A DNA stretch of 50,210 nucleotides from Herbaspirillum sp. YR522. Its GTDB lineage: Bacteria > Pseudomonadota > Gammaproteobacteria > Burkholderiales > Burkholderiaceae_D. Location of the stretch: positions 1-50,210 of the forward strand of contig NZ_AKJA01000034.1 in assembly GCF_000282575.1 (NCBI RefSeq), given 5' to 3'. Shown one piece after another: positions 1 to 8,160 of this stretch; the first letter of the stretch is position 1, and each line of letters begins with the position of its first letter. The translations under genes were made by a program, and so were the position numbers. The notes beneath the pieces were generated by a model. The model was not told the DNA's origin, did no database searches, and worked only from the letters and a program-made list of their open reading frames with translations.

Positions 1-31
1 CGTTGATGATCTGCTGGATGAAGATGTCCAT
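1..31 (-). CDS. livH: LivH-type branched-chain amino acid ABC permease, N-terminal fragment
   Basis: Only the first ten codons are inside the window, reading MDIFIQQIIN from an ATG at 31. This is the usual opening of LivH-family inner-membrane permeases of the hydrophobic amino acid (HAAT) ABC transporters. An AGGAGA ribosome binding site lies about nine bases upstream, supporting the start. It follows the reductase gene by 56 bp on the same strand, so the permease is probably co-transcribed with the binding protein and enzymes to its right. The identity rests on a very short stretch and could be another LivH paralogue. Confidence 0.7.
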   Translation of the reverse strand, partial: MDIFIQQIIN

Positions 32-87
32 GAAACGAAGTCTCCTGTCTGGTTGACTTATGGGATGAGTCTGGTTGACTGATGGGA

Positions 88-1041
88 TTACGAATGAATT
101 GCGTGCTGGTCCAGTGCCGCCCGCGCCACGCGCGCCGCCGCCAGGTCCCACGACGCCTGGCCGACCGTCTTGAAGACCGGCAGCGCACCGTTGCGCGACA
201 GGCTCGCGCCGCTCACCTTGCCCGACAGGACATCGCCGATGGCTAGCACCTGCTGCCAGTCTATCCCTGCCTGTATCAGGTCGCCGGCCTCGTGGCGGGC
301 GCCGGCCGGGTCATCGACCACGATCCGACGCGCATGCAGCAGGGCCGGCGGAAACTCGGCCATGTCGGGCTTGAAGGCGCCCACGCCGATGACCAGCGTA
401 TCGGCGCCGATATGCTCGGGAATGACCGGTTGGCGCGCCGTGGTCAGTGCGATCACCACGTCCGTGACGGGTGCCTGGCTGGCCAGCAGCTGCGCCGGCA
501 GCGGACTGGCGACCACCCCTGGATGGCGCTGCGCCAACGCAGCACAGAATTGCTGCATGCGCGGCAGGTCACGCGCGGCGATCCAGAACTGCCGCACACC
601 GAAGATCTCGACCAGGGCATCGGCGTGCGCCACTGCCTGGGCGCCGGTGCCGATCAGCAAGGCCGAACCGGGCGCGCGCGGCAATAGCGTACGAATGCCC
701 AGCATGGTCATGGCGGCCGTGCGCCGGCCCGTCACGGTGGGGCCGTCCAGCAGCGCGATACGACGACCGGTATCGGTCTCGAAGACCACCACTTCACCCT
801 GGATCGCCGGCAAGCCGTGGCGGCCATTGTCGGCATGCACGGTAATGAGCTTGGTGACCGACAGGTCGTCGGCGATGGCCGGCATGCCCAGCAATACGCT
901 GGATGGGTCGATCGGCACCACCTGGCGCTCCGGGGCGCGGATGGTGCCGTTGGCGAATTGCTGCGCGGCGGTGGCGAGGGCGTCGACCAGTCGCGCGTAG
1001 GGCAGCGCGACGGCGGTCTGCCGGGCGTCGAGAATATGCAT
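88..1041 (-). CDS. lhpI: Ornithine cyclodeaminase/mu-crystallin family, probable delta1-pyrroline-2-carboxylate reductase
   Basis: 317 residues from ATG at 1041. The open frame runs further upstream but only as a shadow of the next gene. The fold is the ornithine cyclodeaminase/mu-crystallin type, with a Rossmann nucleotide-binding segment around the GTGAQA motif in mid-protein. Family members that sit beside a trans-3-hydroxyproline dehydratase reduce pyrroline-2-carboxylate to L-proline with NAD(P)H, and that is the role inferred here. It starts 8 bp after the dehydratase stop, so the two are almost certainly translated from one mRNA. Alternative functions in the family are ornithine cyclodeaminase or alanine dehydrogenase; the neighbour makes the reductase call more likely. 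Confidence 0.78.
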   Translation of the reverse strand: MHILDARQTAVALPYARLVDALATAAQQFANGTIRAPERQVVPIDPSSVLLGMPAIADDLSVTKLITVHADNGRHGLPAIQGEVVVFETDTGRRIALLDGPTVTGRRTAAMTMLGIRTLLPRAPGSALLIGTGAQAVAHADALVEIFGVRQFWIAARDLPRMQQFCAALAQRHPGVVASPLPAQLLASQAPVTDVVIALTTARQPVIPEHIGADTLVIGVGAFKPDMAEFPPALLHARRIVVDDPAGARHEAGDLIQAGIDWQQVLAIGDVLSGKVSGASLSRNGALPVFKTVGQASWDLAAARVARAALDQHAIHS

Positions 1042-1049
1042 GTCGGCCT

Positions 1050-2060
1050 CTAGCGCAGGAAGAACCCGGTCGGGAAGGGATCGGAGTCTTCCAGCACCCA
1101 TTGGTTGGTACTCATGATGTGGGCGTGGCCGCTGACCTCGGTGAGTGCACCGTCGAATTCGCCGACCCGGGTAGTACCGATGACGCGCACGCCGAAGTTG
1201 CTGCCGACGATGCTGCCATTGACGTAAGGCTGCTCCAGCGCCAGCCGGCCCCGCAGGAACAATTGCGCGGCGCGCCCGGAAGTGCCGGTGCCGGTGGGCG
1301 AACGGTCGACTTCGCGATCGGCGAAGATGCACACATTGGACTGGTCGGCGCCGGGGAAATTGGGTTCGCTGTCGATGATGGTGCCATACAGCGCATCCAG
1401 GCCGGGCTCGAGCGGATGCCGGATCGCCACCTGTGCCTTGACCGCGGCCTTGGTCTCGGCACCCAGCTGTATCAGCTGGCGCACCAGTTCGGGCTTGACC
1501 GTCAGGCCGGCCTGGGCGGCGTTGATGTAGTAATAGAACGCGCCGCCGAACACGATGTCGCCCTGGATGCGGCCGAAGCCAGGCGTGTCGACCACCACGT
1601 CGCGACGATAGATGAAGGCGGGCACATTGCGAAAGCTCACGCGTCCGGCACGGGTGCCGTCCCATTCGACGAAGGCTTCGATGAAACCGGCCGGGGCGTC
1701 GAAACAGATGCGGGTGCTTGGCACGCTACGCTCGACATACCCCATCTCGACCAGCACCTTGCCCAGGGCAATGATGCCGTGGCCGCACATGTCGCTATAG
1801 CCTTCGTTATGGATGAAGATCACGCCGAAGTCGGCCTCGGGCGTGACCGGCGGCAGCAGGTAGGCGCCATACATGTCGGCATGCCCGCGCGGCTCGTTCA
1901 TCAGGAACTGGCGCAGGTCGTCGCGGTGCTCCTTGAGCCAGGCCCGTTTTTGCAGGATGTTGGCGCCGGGCACCGGCGGCAGACCCGACACCAAGATGCG
2001 CAGCGGTTCGCCGCCAGTGTGCGCGTCGATGGTCTGGACGGTACGGGTATAGCTGAGCAT
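1050..2060 (-). CDS. lhpH: Proline racemase family, probable trans-3-hydroxy-L-proline dehydratase
   Basis: 336 residues, the normal length for the proline racemase superfamily. The first catalytic position is a cysteine, Cys92 in DMCGHG. The second, which is cysteine in proline racemase and 4-hydroxyproline epimerase (SPCGTG), is threonine here: Thr256 in SPTGTGTSGRA. The Cys/Thr pair is the family signature of trans-3-hydroxy-L-proline dehydratase, which eliminates water to give pyrroline-2-carboxylate. The downstream reductase would turn that into L-proline, so the pair makes a short cytoplasmic pathway. An AAGGA ribosome binding site precedes the ATG at 2060. Substrate is inferred from residues and context, not shown. 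Confidence 0.85.
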   Translation of the reverse strand: MLSYTRTVQTIDAHTGGEPLRILVSGLPPVPGANILQKRAWLKEHRDDLRQFLMNEPRGHADMYGAYLLPPVTPEADFGVIFIHNEGYSDMCGHGIIALGKVLVEMGYVERSVPSTRICFDAPAGFIEAFVEWDGTRAGRVSFRNVPAFIYRRDVVVDTPGFGRIQGDIVFGGAFYYYINAAQAGLTVKPELVRQLIQLGAETKAAVKAQVAIRHPLEPGLDALYGTIIDSEPNFPGADQSNVCIFADREVDRSPTGTGTSGRAAQLFLRGRLALEQPYVNGSIVGSNFGVRVIGTTRVGEFDGALTEVSGHAHIMSTNQWVLEDSDPFPTGFFLR

Positions 2061-2163
2061 GGAAAATCCTTGGTTCCGACGGTCGCGAGCATGTCCCGCC
2101 TGCGCCAGGCGGAAACGCGCGAAACTGGAACGATGACGATACGGTGGAGGATGGTGCGACCAC

Positions 2164-2210
2164 GGCCGCTTCGCGTCGTCCGGTCGAGCAAGACCGGGGG
2201 CGAAGCGGCC
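2164..2210 (-). repeat. Nested intercistronic hairpin
   Basis: Two stems lie one inside the other in the 188-bp gap after the binding-protein gene. The outer is a perfect 10-bp stem, GGCCGCTTCG with CGAAGCGGCC (2164-2173 and 2201-2210). The inner is a 6-bp stem, CCGGTC with GACCGG (2180-2185 and 2192-2197), with a six-base loop. There is no U-tract, so it is not a standard terminator. Such structures after binding-protein genes often protect the upstream message, giving more binding protein than downstream products. Confidence 0.6.
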
Positions 2211-2248
2211 GGCAGCAGGCTGGCTCGCCAGCTGCCTCGACCAGTGGA

Positions 2249-3385
2249 TCAGTAGCTGGTCAGTGGCACAGGCACACCGTCCTTGAAGCGGTACACGGTC
2301 ACCGGCGACTGCTTCAGGTCGTGGTTGGCGTCGAAGTCGTACTGGCCTGCCACGCCCTTGTAGCTGATCTTGGCCAGTGCCGGGCCGAACTGCTTGGGCT
2401 CGATCGAGTTGGCGGCCTTCATGGCCTGGGCGATCAGCATCATGCCGTCATAGAACGACACGGCGTAGGTCTCGGCGGGACGGCCGTACTTCTTCTGGTA
2501 GTCCTCGGCGAAGACCTTGCCGTCCTTGGCCTTGTCGAGCATCGTACCGCCTTGGGTACAGTAGACCGACTCGCCGATGGCGTCGCCACCCAGGCGTCCC
2601 ATTTCAGGCGAGCAGATGCCGTCGCCGCCCATCAGCGTGGCATTGATACCGAGTTGCTTCATCTGGCGCTTGATCGGGCCGCCTTGCGGTGCATAGCCAC
2701 CGATGAACACGGCGTCCGGCTTCTTGCCCTTGATCGAGGTCAGGATGGCGGTGAAGTCGGTTGCCTTGTCGTTGGTGAAGTCCTTGCTGACCACATCGAT
2801 GCCGTTGGCCTTGGCCACCTTGCTGAATTCCTCGGCCAGGCCCTGGCCATAGGCGGTGCGGTCGTCGATCACCGAGACCCGCTTGACCTTCAGTTCCTTG
2901 GCCGCGTACAGGGCCATCTTGCCGCCCAGCTGGCTATCGCTGGCGGCCACGCGGAACAGCGTGGCAAACCCTTGCTGGGTGATCTTCGGATTGGAAGCCA
3001 CGGTGGCCACCACCACGCCGGCGTCGTTGAACACGCGCGAAGCAGGGATGGTCACGCCCGAGTTGTACGGACCGACGATGGCCTTGATGCCCTGGTCAAC
3101 CAGCTTCTGGGCCGCGCCCACACCCGACTTCGGATCGGCCTGGTCATCCTCGGCGATCACTTCGAACTTGAGCTTCTTGCCGCCCACCACGATACCCTGG
3201 GTATTGAGGCGCTCGACGGCCAGCATCAGGCCGCCCTGGTTATCCTTGCCGGCCGATGCCTGCGGGCCGGTCAACGGGCTGGAAAAGCCGATCTTGACGA
3301 CCTGCGTTTCCTGCGCCAGGGCGAAGGCTGGAATCAAGGCCAGCGAAGCGGCGATGATGTTGAGTCCGGTGACGCGCTTGAACAT
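2249..3385 (-). CDS. Periplasmic amino acid-binding protein of a HAAT (Liv) ABC transporter
   Basis: 378 residues from ATG at 3385, chosen because AGAGGAAA precedes it and it opens a signal peptide (charged MFKR, hydrophobic core, ALA at 22-24, mature from Gln25). The mature part starts VKIGFSSPLTGPQA, the standard opening of LivJ/LivK-type type-1 periplasmic binding proteins. It should deliver an amino acid to the LivH permease. It heads the run binding protein, lhpH, lhpI, livH, so its ligand may be a hydroxyproline or related imino acid rather than leucine; that is inference from context. It is a clear paralogue of the protein at 4243-5403. Confidence 0.85.
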   Translation of the reverse strand: MFKRVTGLNIIAASLALIPAFALAQETQVVKIGFSSPLTGPQASAGKDNQGGLMLAVERLNTQGIVVGGKKLKFEVIAEDDQADPKSGVGAAQKLVDQGIKAIVGPYNSGVTIPASRVFNDAGVVVATVASNPKITQQGFATLFRVAASDSQLGGKMALYAAKELKVKRVSVIDDRTAYGQGLAEEFSKVAKANGIDVVSKDFTNDKATDFTAILTSIKGKKPDAVFIGGYAPQGGPIKRQMKQLGINATLMGGDGICSPEMGRLGGDAIGESVYCTQGGTMLDKAKDGKVFAEDYQKKYGRPAETYAVSFYDGMMLIAQAMKAANSIEPKQFGPALAKISYKGVAGQYDFDANHDLKQSPVTVYRFKDGVPVPLTSY

Positions 3386-3728
3386 TGAGTGTTTCCTCTC
3401 TCTAGAAGTCAGACTGCGGGTAAATGGGTTGCGACGCCGCAATAGCAGGATATCCCGCTGACCATGCAACCATGGCAGCGATTCCGTCGATGCTGTACGC
3501 ACTGCGCCGTTGCAGGGTCGAACATGTGAAACCTGTTGATAAGTTTGCCGGAATACTGCTGTCGTCCGCGCAGATGCACCGCCGTTGGCGCACCATGCCC
3601 GCATTACGTTGTATATTTTTATGAGGGAGGATTCTATTTACTCTTTACTGATATTAGGCGCGTTTATTGCCTTTATAATCAAAATTAAATTCTCCAAAAA
3701 AATTCTGGACTAAATTAAATTCGGATTC
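3386..3728. promoter_or_regulatory. Divergent regulatory region between the binding protein and Lrp-type regulator
   Basis: 343 bp without a gene. The left part is GC-rich, with a small inverted repeat TTGCG-N4-CGCAA at 3429-3442. The right part, from about 3620, is strongly AT-rich unlike the rest of the window. It contains three phased AT motifs next to the regulator gene: AAAATTAAATTCT (3681-3693), AAAAAATTCT (3696-3705) and TAAATTAAATTC (3711-3722). A close match, AAAATTAATTCT, lies at 5442-5453 in front of the second binding-protein gene. These are good candidates for the operators of the divergent Lrp-family protein. I could not assign -35/-10 boxes. Confidence 0.6.
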
Positions 3729-4193
3729 ATGCCGGCACTCGACAAAATCAGCAAGAAAATCCTGGCCGAACTGCAAAACGATGGCCGTATCAGCAATGTC
3801 GACCTGGCCGGGCGCGTGAACCTGTCGCCCGCAGCTTGCCTGGAGCGGGTACGCAAGTTGCAGGAGGCCGGCTACATCCTTGGCTTTGCCGCCCAGCTCA
3901 ATCCGGAACTGCTGGATGTGTCACTGCTGGTGTTCATCGAGGTGGTGCTCGACCGCACCACGCCGGATGTGTTCGCCGAATTCAAGAAGAGCGTGCAGAG
4001 CATTCCCGAGATCATGGAATGCCACATGGTCGCGGGAGGTTTCGATTACCTGGTGAAGTCGCGGGTCAAGGACATGAACGCCTACCGCGAATTCCTGGGC
4101 AAGTCGCTGCTGCAACTCAAGGGTGTGCGCGAGACCCATACCTACGCCGTGATGGAAGAAGTCAAGAACACCATCCGCCTGCCGATCCGCTGA
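3729..4193 (+). CDS. Lrp/AsnC-family transcriptional regulator
   Basis: 154 residues, typical of the family. Residues about 5-60 form the N-terminal winged helix-turn-helix, starting ALDKISKKILAELQNDGR and including LSPAACLERVRKL. The rest is the ligand-binding RAM domain with the GGFDYL motif. Lrp-type proteins assemble as dimers to octamers on DNA and respond to amino acids. Divergent from the binding-protein/hydroxyproline operon and convergent with a second binding-protein gene, it is the obvious local regulator of both, probably sensing the transported amino acid or its product proline. It resembles Lrp and PutR-like members, but I cannot name the effector. Confidence 0.9.
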   Translation: MPALDKISKKILAELQNDGRISNVDLAGRVNLSPAACLERVRKLQEAGYILGFAAQLNPELLDVSLLVFIEVVLDRTTPDVFAEFKKSVQSIPEIMECHMVAGGFDYLVKSRVKDMNAYREFLGKSLLQLKGVRETHTYAVMEEVKNTIRLPIR

Positions 4194-4242
4194 ACGCCGA
4201 CCGGCGTCGACGCATCCCTGCGCGCCGTACCTGCCCGATAGG

Positions 4243-5403
4243 TCAATAGGTGGCCAGGGGCACCATCTCGGTACCCTTGAACCGCAGGATGGTGACGGTG
4301 GATTCCTTCAGGTCATGCTGGGCATTGAATTCGTAGCTGGCCGTGATGCCCTTGTAGCGGGCGCGCGCCAGCGCCGGCATCAGTTGCCGGCCGTCGGTGG
4401 TTCCCGAGGAACGGATCGCATGTGCCAGCAACATGACGCCGTCGAAGTAGGAAGCGGCATAGACATCGGGCGCCCGCCCGAACTTGCGCTGGAAGCCGGC
4501 GGCGAACACGGCGCCGTCGGTAGCCTTGGTCAGCCATTCCCCACCCAGCACGCAATAGGTGTTGTCGCCCAGGGCGGCGCCCGCCGAACGCGCCACCACG
4601 GCCGAGCACAGCGTATCCCCGCCCAGCACCGCCAGGCCCATCTTCATGCGTCGCAGCTGCTTGACCAGGCTTGCCGCATGCTGTGAATAGGTGCCCAGGA
4701 AGACCGCCTCCGCATGGCTGTCGCGAATGCGGCGCAAGACGGCGCTGGTGGTGGCCTCATCCGCACCGGGCGGGATCTTTTCGCGGGCCCCGACCTGCAG
4801 GCCCTGCGACTTGGCGCTGCGCTGGAAGGCCTCGATGAGGCCATCGGCATAGGCGCTGCCGTCGTCGATGATGGCCACGCTGCCCAGCTTGAGGGTGCGC
4901 GCAGCGTAGCGCGCCATCTTGGCGCCGATGTCGCCATCGCTGGCCACGATACGGAACAGGTAGGGTTGCCCGAGCTGCGTCACCCGCGGGTTGGAGGCCG
5001 CCGTCAGCGACGGCGTCTGCCCATCGTTATAGGCGCGGGCGGCGCCCAGTGCAACGCCCGAATTGATCGGTCCCAGCACCGCGCTGACACCGATGGCCGC
5101 CATCTCGCGGGCGATCTCGGCGCCACGCTGCGGGTCGGACTCGTCGTCACGCACCACCGTCTCGAATCGCAGCGACTTGCCATCGAGCTCCATGCCCTGC
5201 TGGTTGAGTCGGTCGATGGCGATCTGCATGCCGTTGAGTGCATCGATGCCGATCGGTGCGCTGGGCCCGCTCAGCGGACCGCTGAACCCGACACGCACTA
5301 TCTGTACCCGCTCTGGCGTATCGATCACCTCGGCGCGCGCCGCGAGGACGTCGAGCATCAGGGAGGCTGCCAGCGCAACGCGGGCCAGGACAGTGGATTG
5401 CAT
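4243..5403 (-). CDS. Second periplasmic amino acid-binding protein, HAAT family
   Basis: 386 residues. A signal peptide covers about residues 1-24 (ends ARA, mature from Glu25), although its core carries an aspartate at 18, which is unusual. The mature chain aligns along its whole length with the protein at 2249-3385: VGFSGPLSGPSAP, then NSGVALGAARAYNDG, then SNPRVTQLG, then DDGSAYADGL. No permease gene lies next to it, so it may feed the transporter beginning at position 31 with a different ligand, or act in sensing. It ends 49 bp from the convergent Lrp-type gene. An AT-rich motif shared with the Lrp promoter precedes it. Confidence 0.85.
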   Translation of the reverse strand: MQSTVLARVALAASLMLDVLAARAEVIDTPERVQIVRVGFSGPLSGPSAPIGIDALNGMQIAIDRLNQQGMELDGKSLRFETVVRDDESDPQRGAEIAREMAAIGVSAVLGPINSGVALGAARAYNDGQTPSLTAASNPRVTQLGQPYLFRIVASDGDIGAKMARYAARTLKLGSVAIIDDGSAYADGLIEAFQRSAKSQGLQVGAREKIPPGADEATTSAVLRRIRDSHAEAVFLGTYSQHAASLVKQLRRMKMGLAVLGGDTLCSAVVARSAGAALGDNTYCVLGGEWLTKATDGAVFAAGFQRKFGRAPDVYAASYFDGVMLLAHAIRSSGTTDGRQLMPALARARYKGITASYEFNAQHDLKESTVTILRFKGTEMVPLATY

Positions 5404-5440
5404 GCGTTCGGAAACCGGAAAGAAAGAGGCACGCCAATAC

Positions 5441-5456
5441 TAAAATTAATTCTAAA
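5441..5456. promoter_or_regulatory. AT-rich motif upstream of second binding protein, candidate Lrp-type site
   Basis: The bases TAAAATTAATTCTAAA lie about 40 bp in front of the ATG at 5403, in otherwise GC-rich DNA. The core AAAATTAATTCT differs by one inserted A from AAAATTAAATTCT at 3681-3693 beside the Lrp-family gene. Sharing is seen directly; binding by that regulator is inferred. Confidence 0.45.
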
Positions 5457-5502
5457 CAAACACAACCGATGCCCTCTTCGCTGGCCAATAATCGCCGCGT
5501 TC

Positions 5503-5537
5503 GGCCACGTCGCCGGCGAGACACCGGCGACATGGCC
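5503..5537 (-). terminator. Stem-loop after the TonB-dependent receptor gene
   Basis: A 14-bp stem (5503-5516 with 5524-5537) and seven-base loop lies 10 bp past the receptor stop. The one imperfect pair becomes a G-U pair in minus-strand RNA, so the stem is complete in the direction of the receptor gene. No U-tract follows, so it may stabilise the 3' end or be a Rho-assisted end rather than an intrinsic terminator. Confidence 0.5.
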
Positions 5538-5546
5538 CGCACTGCA

Positions 5547-7571
5547 TCAGAAGCTGGAGCGCACCCCCAGGATCAGGTTACGTCCGCCCATGGGCACCGA
5601 TTCCTTCAATACCGAGGTCGACAGGCGAATATCCTGGTTGAGCAGGTTGCGCGCCAGGGCAAACCAGGTCAGTTTCACACCATTCAACCTCTGGGTATAC
5701 GAGAGGTTGGCGTCGAGCTGGGTGTAGGACGGCGTCTCGAAGGTCTCGAAGGACGCCAGGCGGTCCTGCTTCCTGGCACGCAATACCTTCATGCCGCTGG
5801 CCCACGGCCCGGCGCGATACGCCAATTCGACCCCGTAACGGGTGGCTGGTTGCAAGGGCAGGCTGCCCTGGTTGTCGAGCGAGCCGCGCGACGTATCGGC
5901 AAAGGTCCGTGCCGCGAAACCGTCACCGTTCCAGTTGTAGCTCACTTCCACTTCGGCGCCACGGATGGTGGCATCGCCTTGCGACCAGAAACGCTGGGTG
6001 AATTCGCCACCGGCATCGGCATTGCCTTCTTCGTCCACCTGGCCATTGGTGCGTCCATAGATATAGTTGCTCACCTTGTTCTGGAACAGGTTGCCCTTCC
6101 AGCGGACCGGGCCCTCGGTTTTCTGCAGGGTCAACTCGATGTTATGCGAGGTTTCCTTCTTGAGCTGGCCATCACCGATGTCGAAGGTGGCGGTGGATTC
6201 GTGCGGCCCATTGGAGTACAGCTCCTCGACCGTCGGCGCCCGCTGCGCCAGCGAGTAGGTCAGGCCCAGGCCATAGCCGGGGGTGAAGGTCCACAAGGCA
6301 CCGGCCGACCATGACAGCAGATTGAAATCGCGGCCACCCAGGCCGCTGCCGGCATCGGGCCGGCGCTTGACGCTTTCACCGCGCAGGCCCGCGCTGGCCA
6401 GTACCGGACCGAACTGGCGCTGTTCGACCAGGAAGCCGGCGAACGAACTGGAACGGGTCGGCGGGGTCAACTCGGCGCTGCCCGACTGGGCCGACAACGC
6501 GGAATAATTGCTCTGCTCGGTCTGTACCCCGAAGCTGCCACGCCAGCCGGCCAGCGGCGCGTGGGTCAGTTCCCAGCGGGTCTGCAGGGCGCGGTTCCTG
6601 AAGATGGTGGCGGGGGTGCCATCCTGCTGCTTCTCGGCATGGGTATAGTCGGTGTAGCCGAACTTGAAACGCATGCTCTCGATGCCGGCAAACGGGTCGC
6701 GTACCAGCGTGTCGATGTCGTAGCGACTCTGGTGCAGGTCGATGAACGAGTTCTCGGCGGTAGGAATGCCGTAGTGATCGTCCAGCGTCGAGGCCGACAG
6801 GCCGACATGCCCCCAGGATGCGATATAGGACGCGCCGGCTCCGCCGCTGGTCTCATGGGTGAAGCTGTTGGGCAGGCGACCGCTGGCGCTGTCGGGATTG
6901 CCCCGGGTGGCATTGCCCGGGATCTTGTAATTGTCGGTATCGCGATAATTGCCATCGACGTGCAGGCCGATCGGGCCGGCCGACGTGTCGAGCACGAAGG
7001 ACCCGTTCTTCTCGCCGTCGACCGTACCGTATCGCCCTTCGACGGCCCCGGTCGGCTTGGGCAACAGCAGCGTGGGGATGCGCTCGTTGACCACGTTGAC
7101 CAGGCCGCCGATGGCGCCCGATCCGTACAGCAGCGTGGCCGGGCCGCGCAGGATCTCGATCTGGCGTGCGGTAGCCGCTTCGGTCGACACCGCGTGGTCG
7201 TTGGAGACGGTGGACACATCGGAGACCGCCATGCCGTTCTGCAGGATCATGACCCGTGGCCCTTCCATGCCGCGGATGATGGGGCGCGAGGCACCGGCGC
7301 CGAAGGCCGATGCCGACACGCCCAGTTCGGACGACAAGGTGTCGCCCAGCGAGTTGCCCAGCTTGTTGCGCAGTTCGTCGCCGGCCAGCACCTTGGCCGG
7401 CGTCAGGACCTGGAGGTCTTCATCGGAAGCGAAGGGGTTGGCGGTGACCACGATCGGTTGCAGTGCCGGCGGCGCGTCGCCTTCGCCGGCTTGGGCGGCG
7501 GCCGCGGTCGACCACGATGCGAGAGCCGACAGCACCGCGGCTGCCAGATAATGTTGGCGTTGGTTGTACAT
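5547..7571 (-). CDS. TonB-dependent outer-membrane receptor, ZnuD-like
   Basis: 674 residues from ATG at 7571 (MYNQRQ). A signal peptide ends near AAAAQA. A TonB-box-like IVVTA segment follows at about residue 40, then the plug domain (RPIIRGMEGPRVMILQNG, LRGPATLLYGSGAIGG) and a beta-barrel ending in a C-terminal phenylalanine, as outer-membrane proteins do. The IRGMEGPRV-LQNG motif is typical of the ZnuD zinc-receptor group, so zinc uptake is the favoured function; copper or another chelate is possible. His-rich loops, common in ZnuD, are weak here. The next genes upstream are a His-rich protein and a cysteine-poor DksA, which fits zinc. Confidence 0.8.
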   Translation of the reverse strand: MYNQRQHYLAAAVLSALASWSTAAAAQAGEGDAPPALQPIVVTANPFASDEDLQVLTPAKVLAGDELRNKLGNSLGDTLSSELGVSASAFGAGASRPIIRGMEGPRVMILQNGMAVSDVSTVSNDHAVSTEAATARQIEILRGPATLLYGSGAIGGLVNVVNERIPTLLLPKPTGAVEGRYGTVDGEKNGSFVLDTSAGPIGLHVDGNYRDTDNYKIPGNATRGNPDSASGRLPNSFTHETSGGAGASYIASWGHVGLSASTLDDHYGIPTAENSFIDLHQSRYDIDTLVRDPFAGIESMRFKFGYTDYTHAEKQQDGTPATIFRNRALQTRWELTHAPLAGWRGSFGVQTEQSNYSALSAQSGSAELTPPTRSSSFAGFLVEQRQFGPVLASAGLRGESVKRRPDAGSGLGGRDFNLLSWSAGALWTFTPGYGLGLTYSLAQRAPTVEELYSNGPHESTATFDIGDGQLKKETSHNIELTLQKTEGPVRWKGNLFQNKVSNYIYGRTNGQVDEEGNADAGGEFTQRFWSQGDATIRGAEVEVSYNWNGDGFAARTFADTSRGSLDNQGSLPLQPATRYGVELAYRAGPWASGMKVLRARKQDRLASFETFETPSYTQLDANLSYTQRLNGVKLTWFALARNLLNQDIRLSTSVLKESVPMGGRNLILGVRSSF

Positions 7572-7749
7572 TTGAATTCCTGGTGTGCATGCGCGCCGTA
7601 TCGCGCTCCATCGCATGGCTACGCGCGGCGCATTCAGGCCGGCCGTCGCAACGCGTACCCATCGCCTGCGCTGGGGGCAGGGCGAGCGCGATCACGCAGG
7701 ACAACCAGCAACGAGGGGCCTGTCGGCCCCGGTCAGTTCAGGGTGGAAT

Positions 7750-8160
7750 TCAACGCGGCGGCGCGCGCGAGAGGAAGGGGCAATTGACCGGCGCGTCCCA
7801 GGACGCGAACGCCTGCCACAAGGCCAGCACGCGCACCGGCGGCAGCAAGGACAGGGAGGGGAAATCGAAGTGCATCACGGCCGCCAGGGTGGCGCCGTCG
7901 TAGGCTTCGCACGAATGGTGGTGGGCACCACCATGGGCGCTGGCAAGGTCAGCGCGATCCATGCCATCCACGTCGTGGTGCGCTGCCGGGGACGCGCGGG
8001 CTTCATCGAACAGCGCCTCGTCGACCAGCGAATGCACACTGCTACCCTGCCAGTTGGCGTGGGCGATGGCGTGCACCAGCCCCAACGCCTGGGCGAACAG
8101 CAGCGACATCACCAGCAAGGTGACGAAGATCTGTGTGCGCACGGGACGCTGGTTGGACAT
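7750..8160 (-). CDS. Small His-rich membrane or secreted protein, function unknown
   Basis: 136 residues from ATG at 8160, chosen because it places an N-terminal hydrophobic segment (residues about 10-30, a signal peptide or anchor) right after a short basic start. In-frame starts further upstream exist and none has a clear ribosome binding site. The centre is His/Asp-rich: HHDVDGMD at 61-68 and HGGAHHHSC at 76-84, with a second cysteine at 127. I do not recognise a named family, though similar small proteins accompany metal-receptor genes in Burkholderiales. A role in periplasmic metal binding beside the receptor gene is inferred. Confidence 0.65.
   Translation of the reverse strand: MSNQRPVRTQIFVTLLVMSLLFAQALGLVHAIAHANWQGSSVHSLVDEALFDEARASPAAHHDVDGMDRADLASAHGGAHHHSCEAYDGATLAAVMHFDFPSLSLLPPVRVLALWQAFASWDAPVNCPFLSRAPPR

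Noticed and set aside
4194-4207. ACGCCG-AC-CGGCGT as terminator between the Lrp-type gene and the second binding protein
   Set aside because: Only six pairs, a two-base loop and no U-tract.
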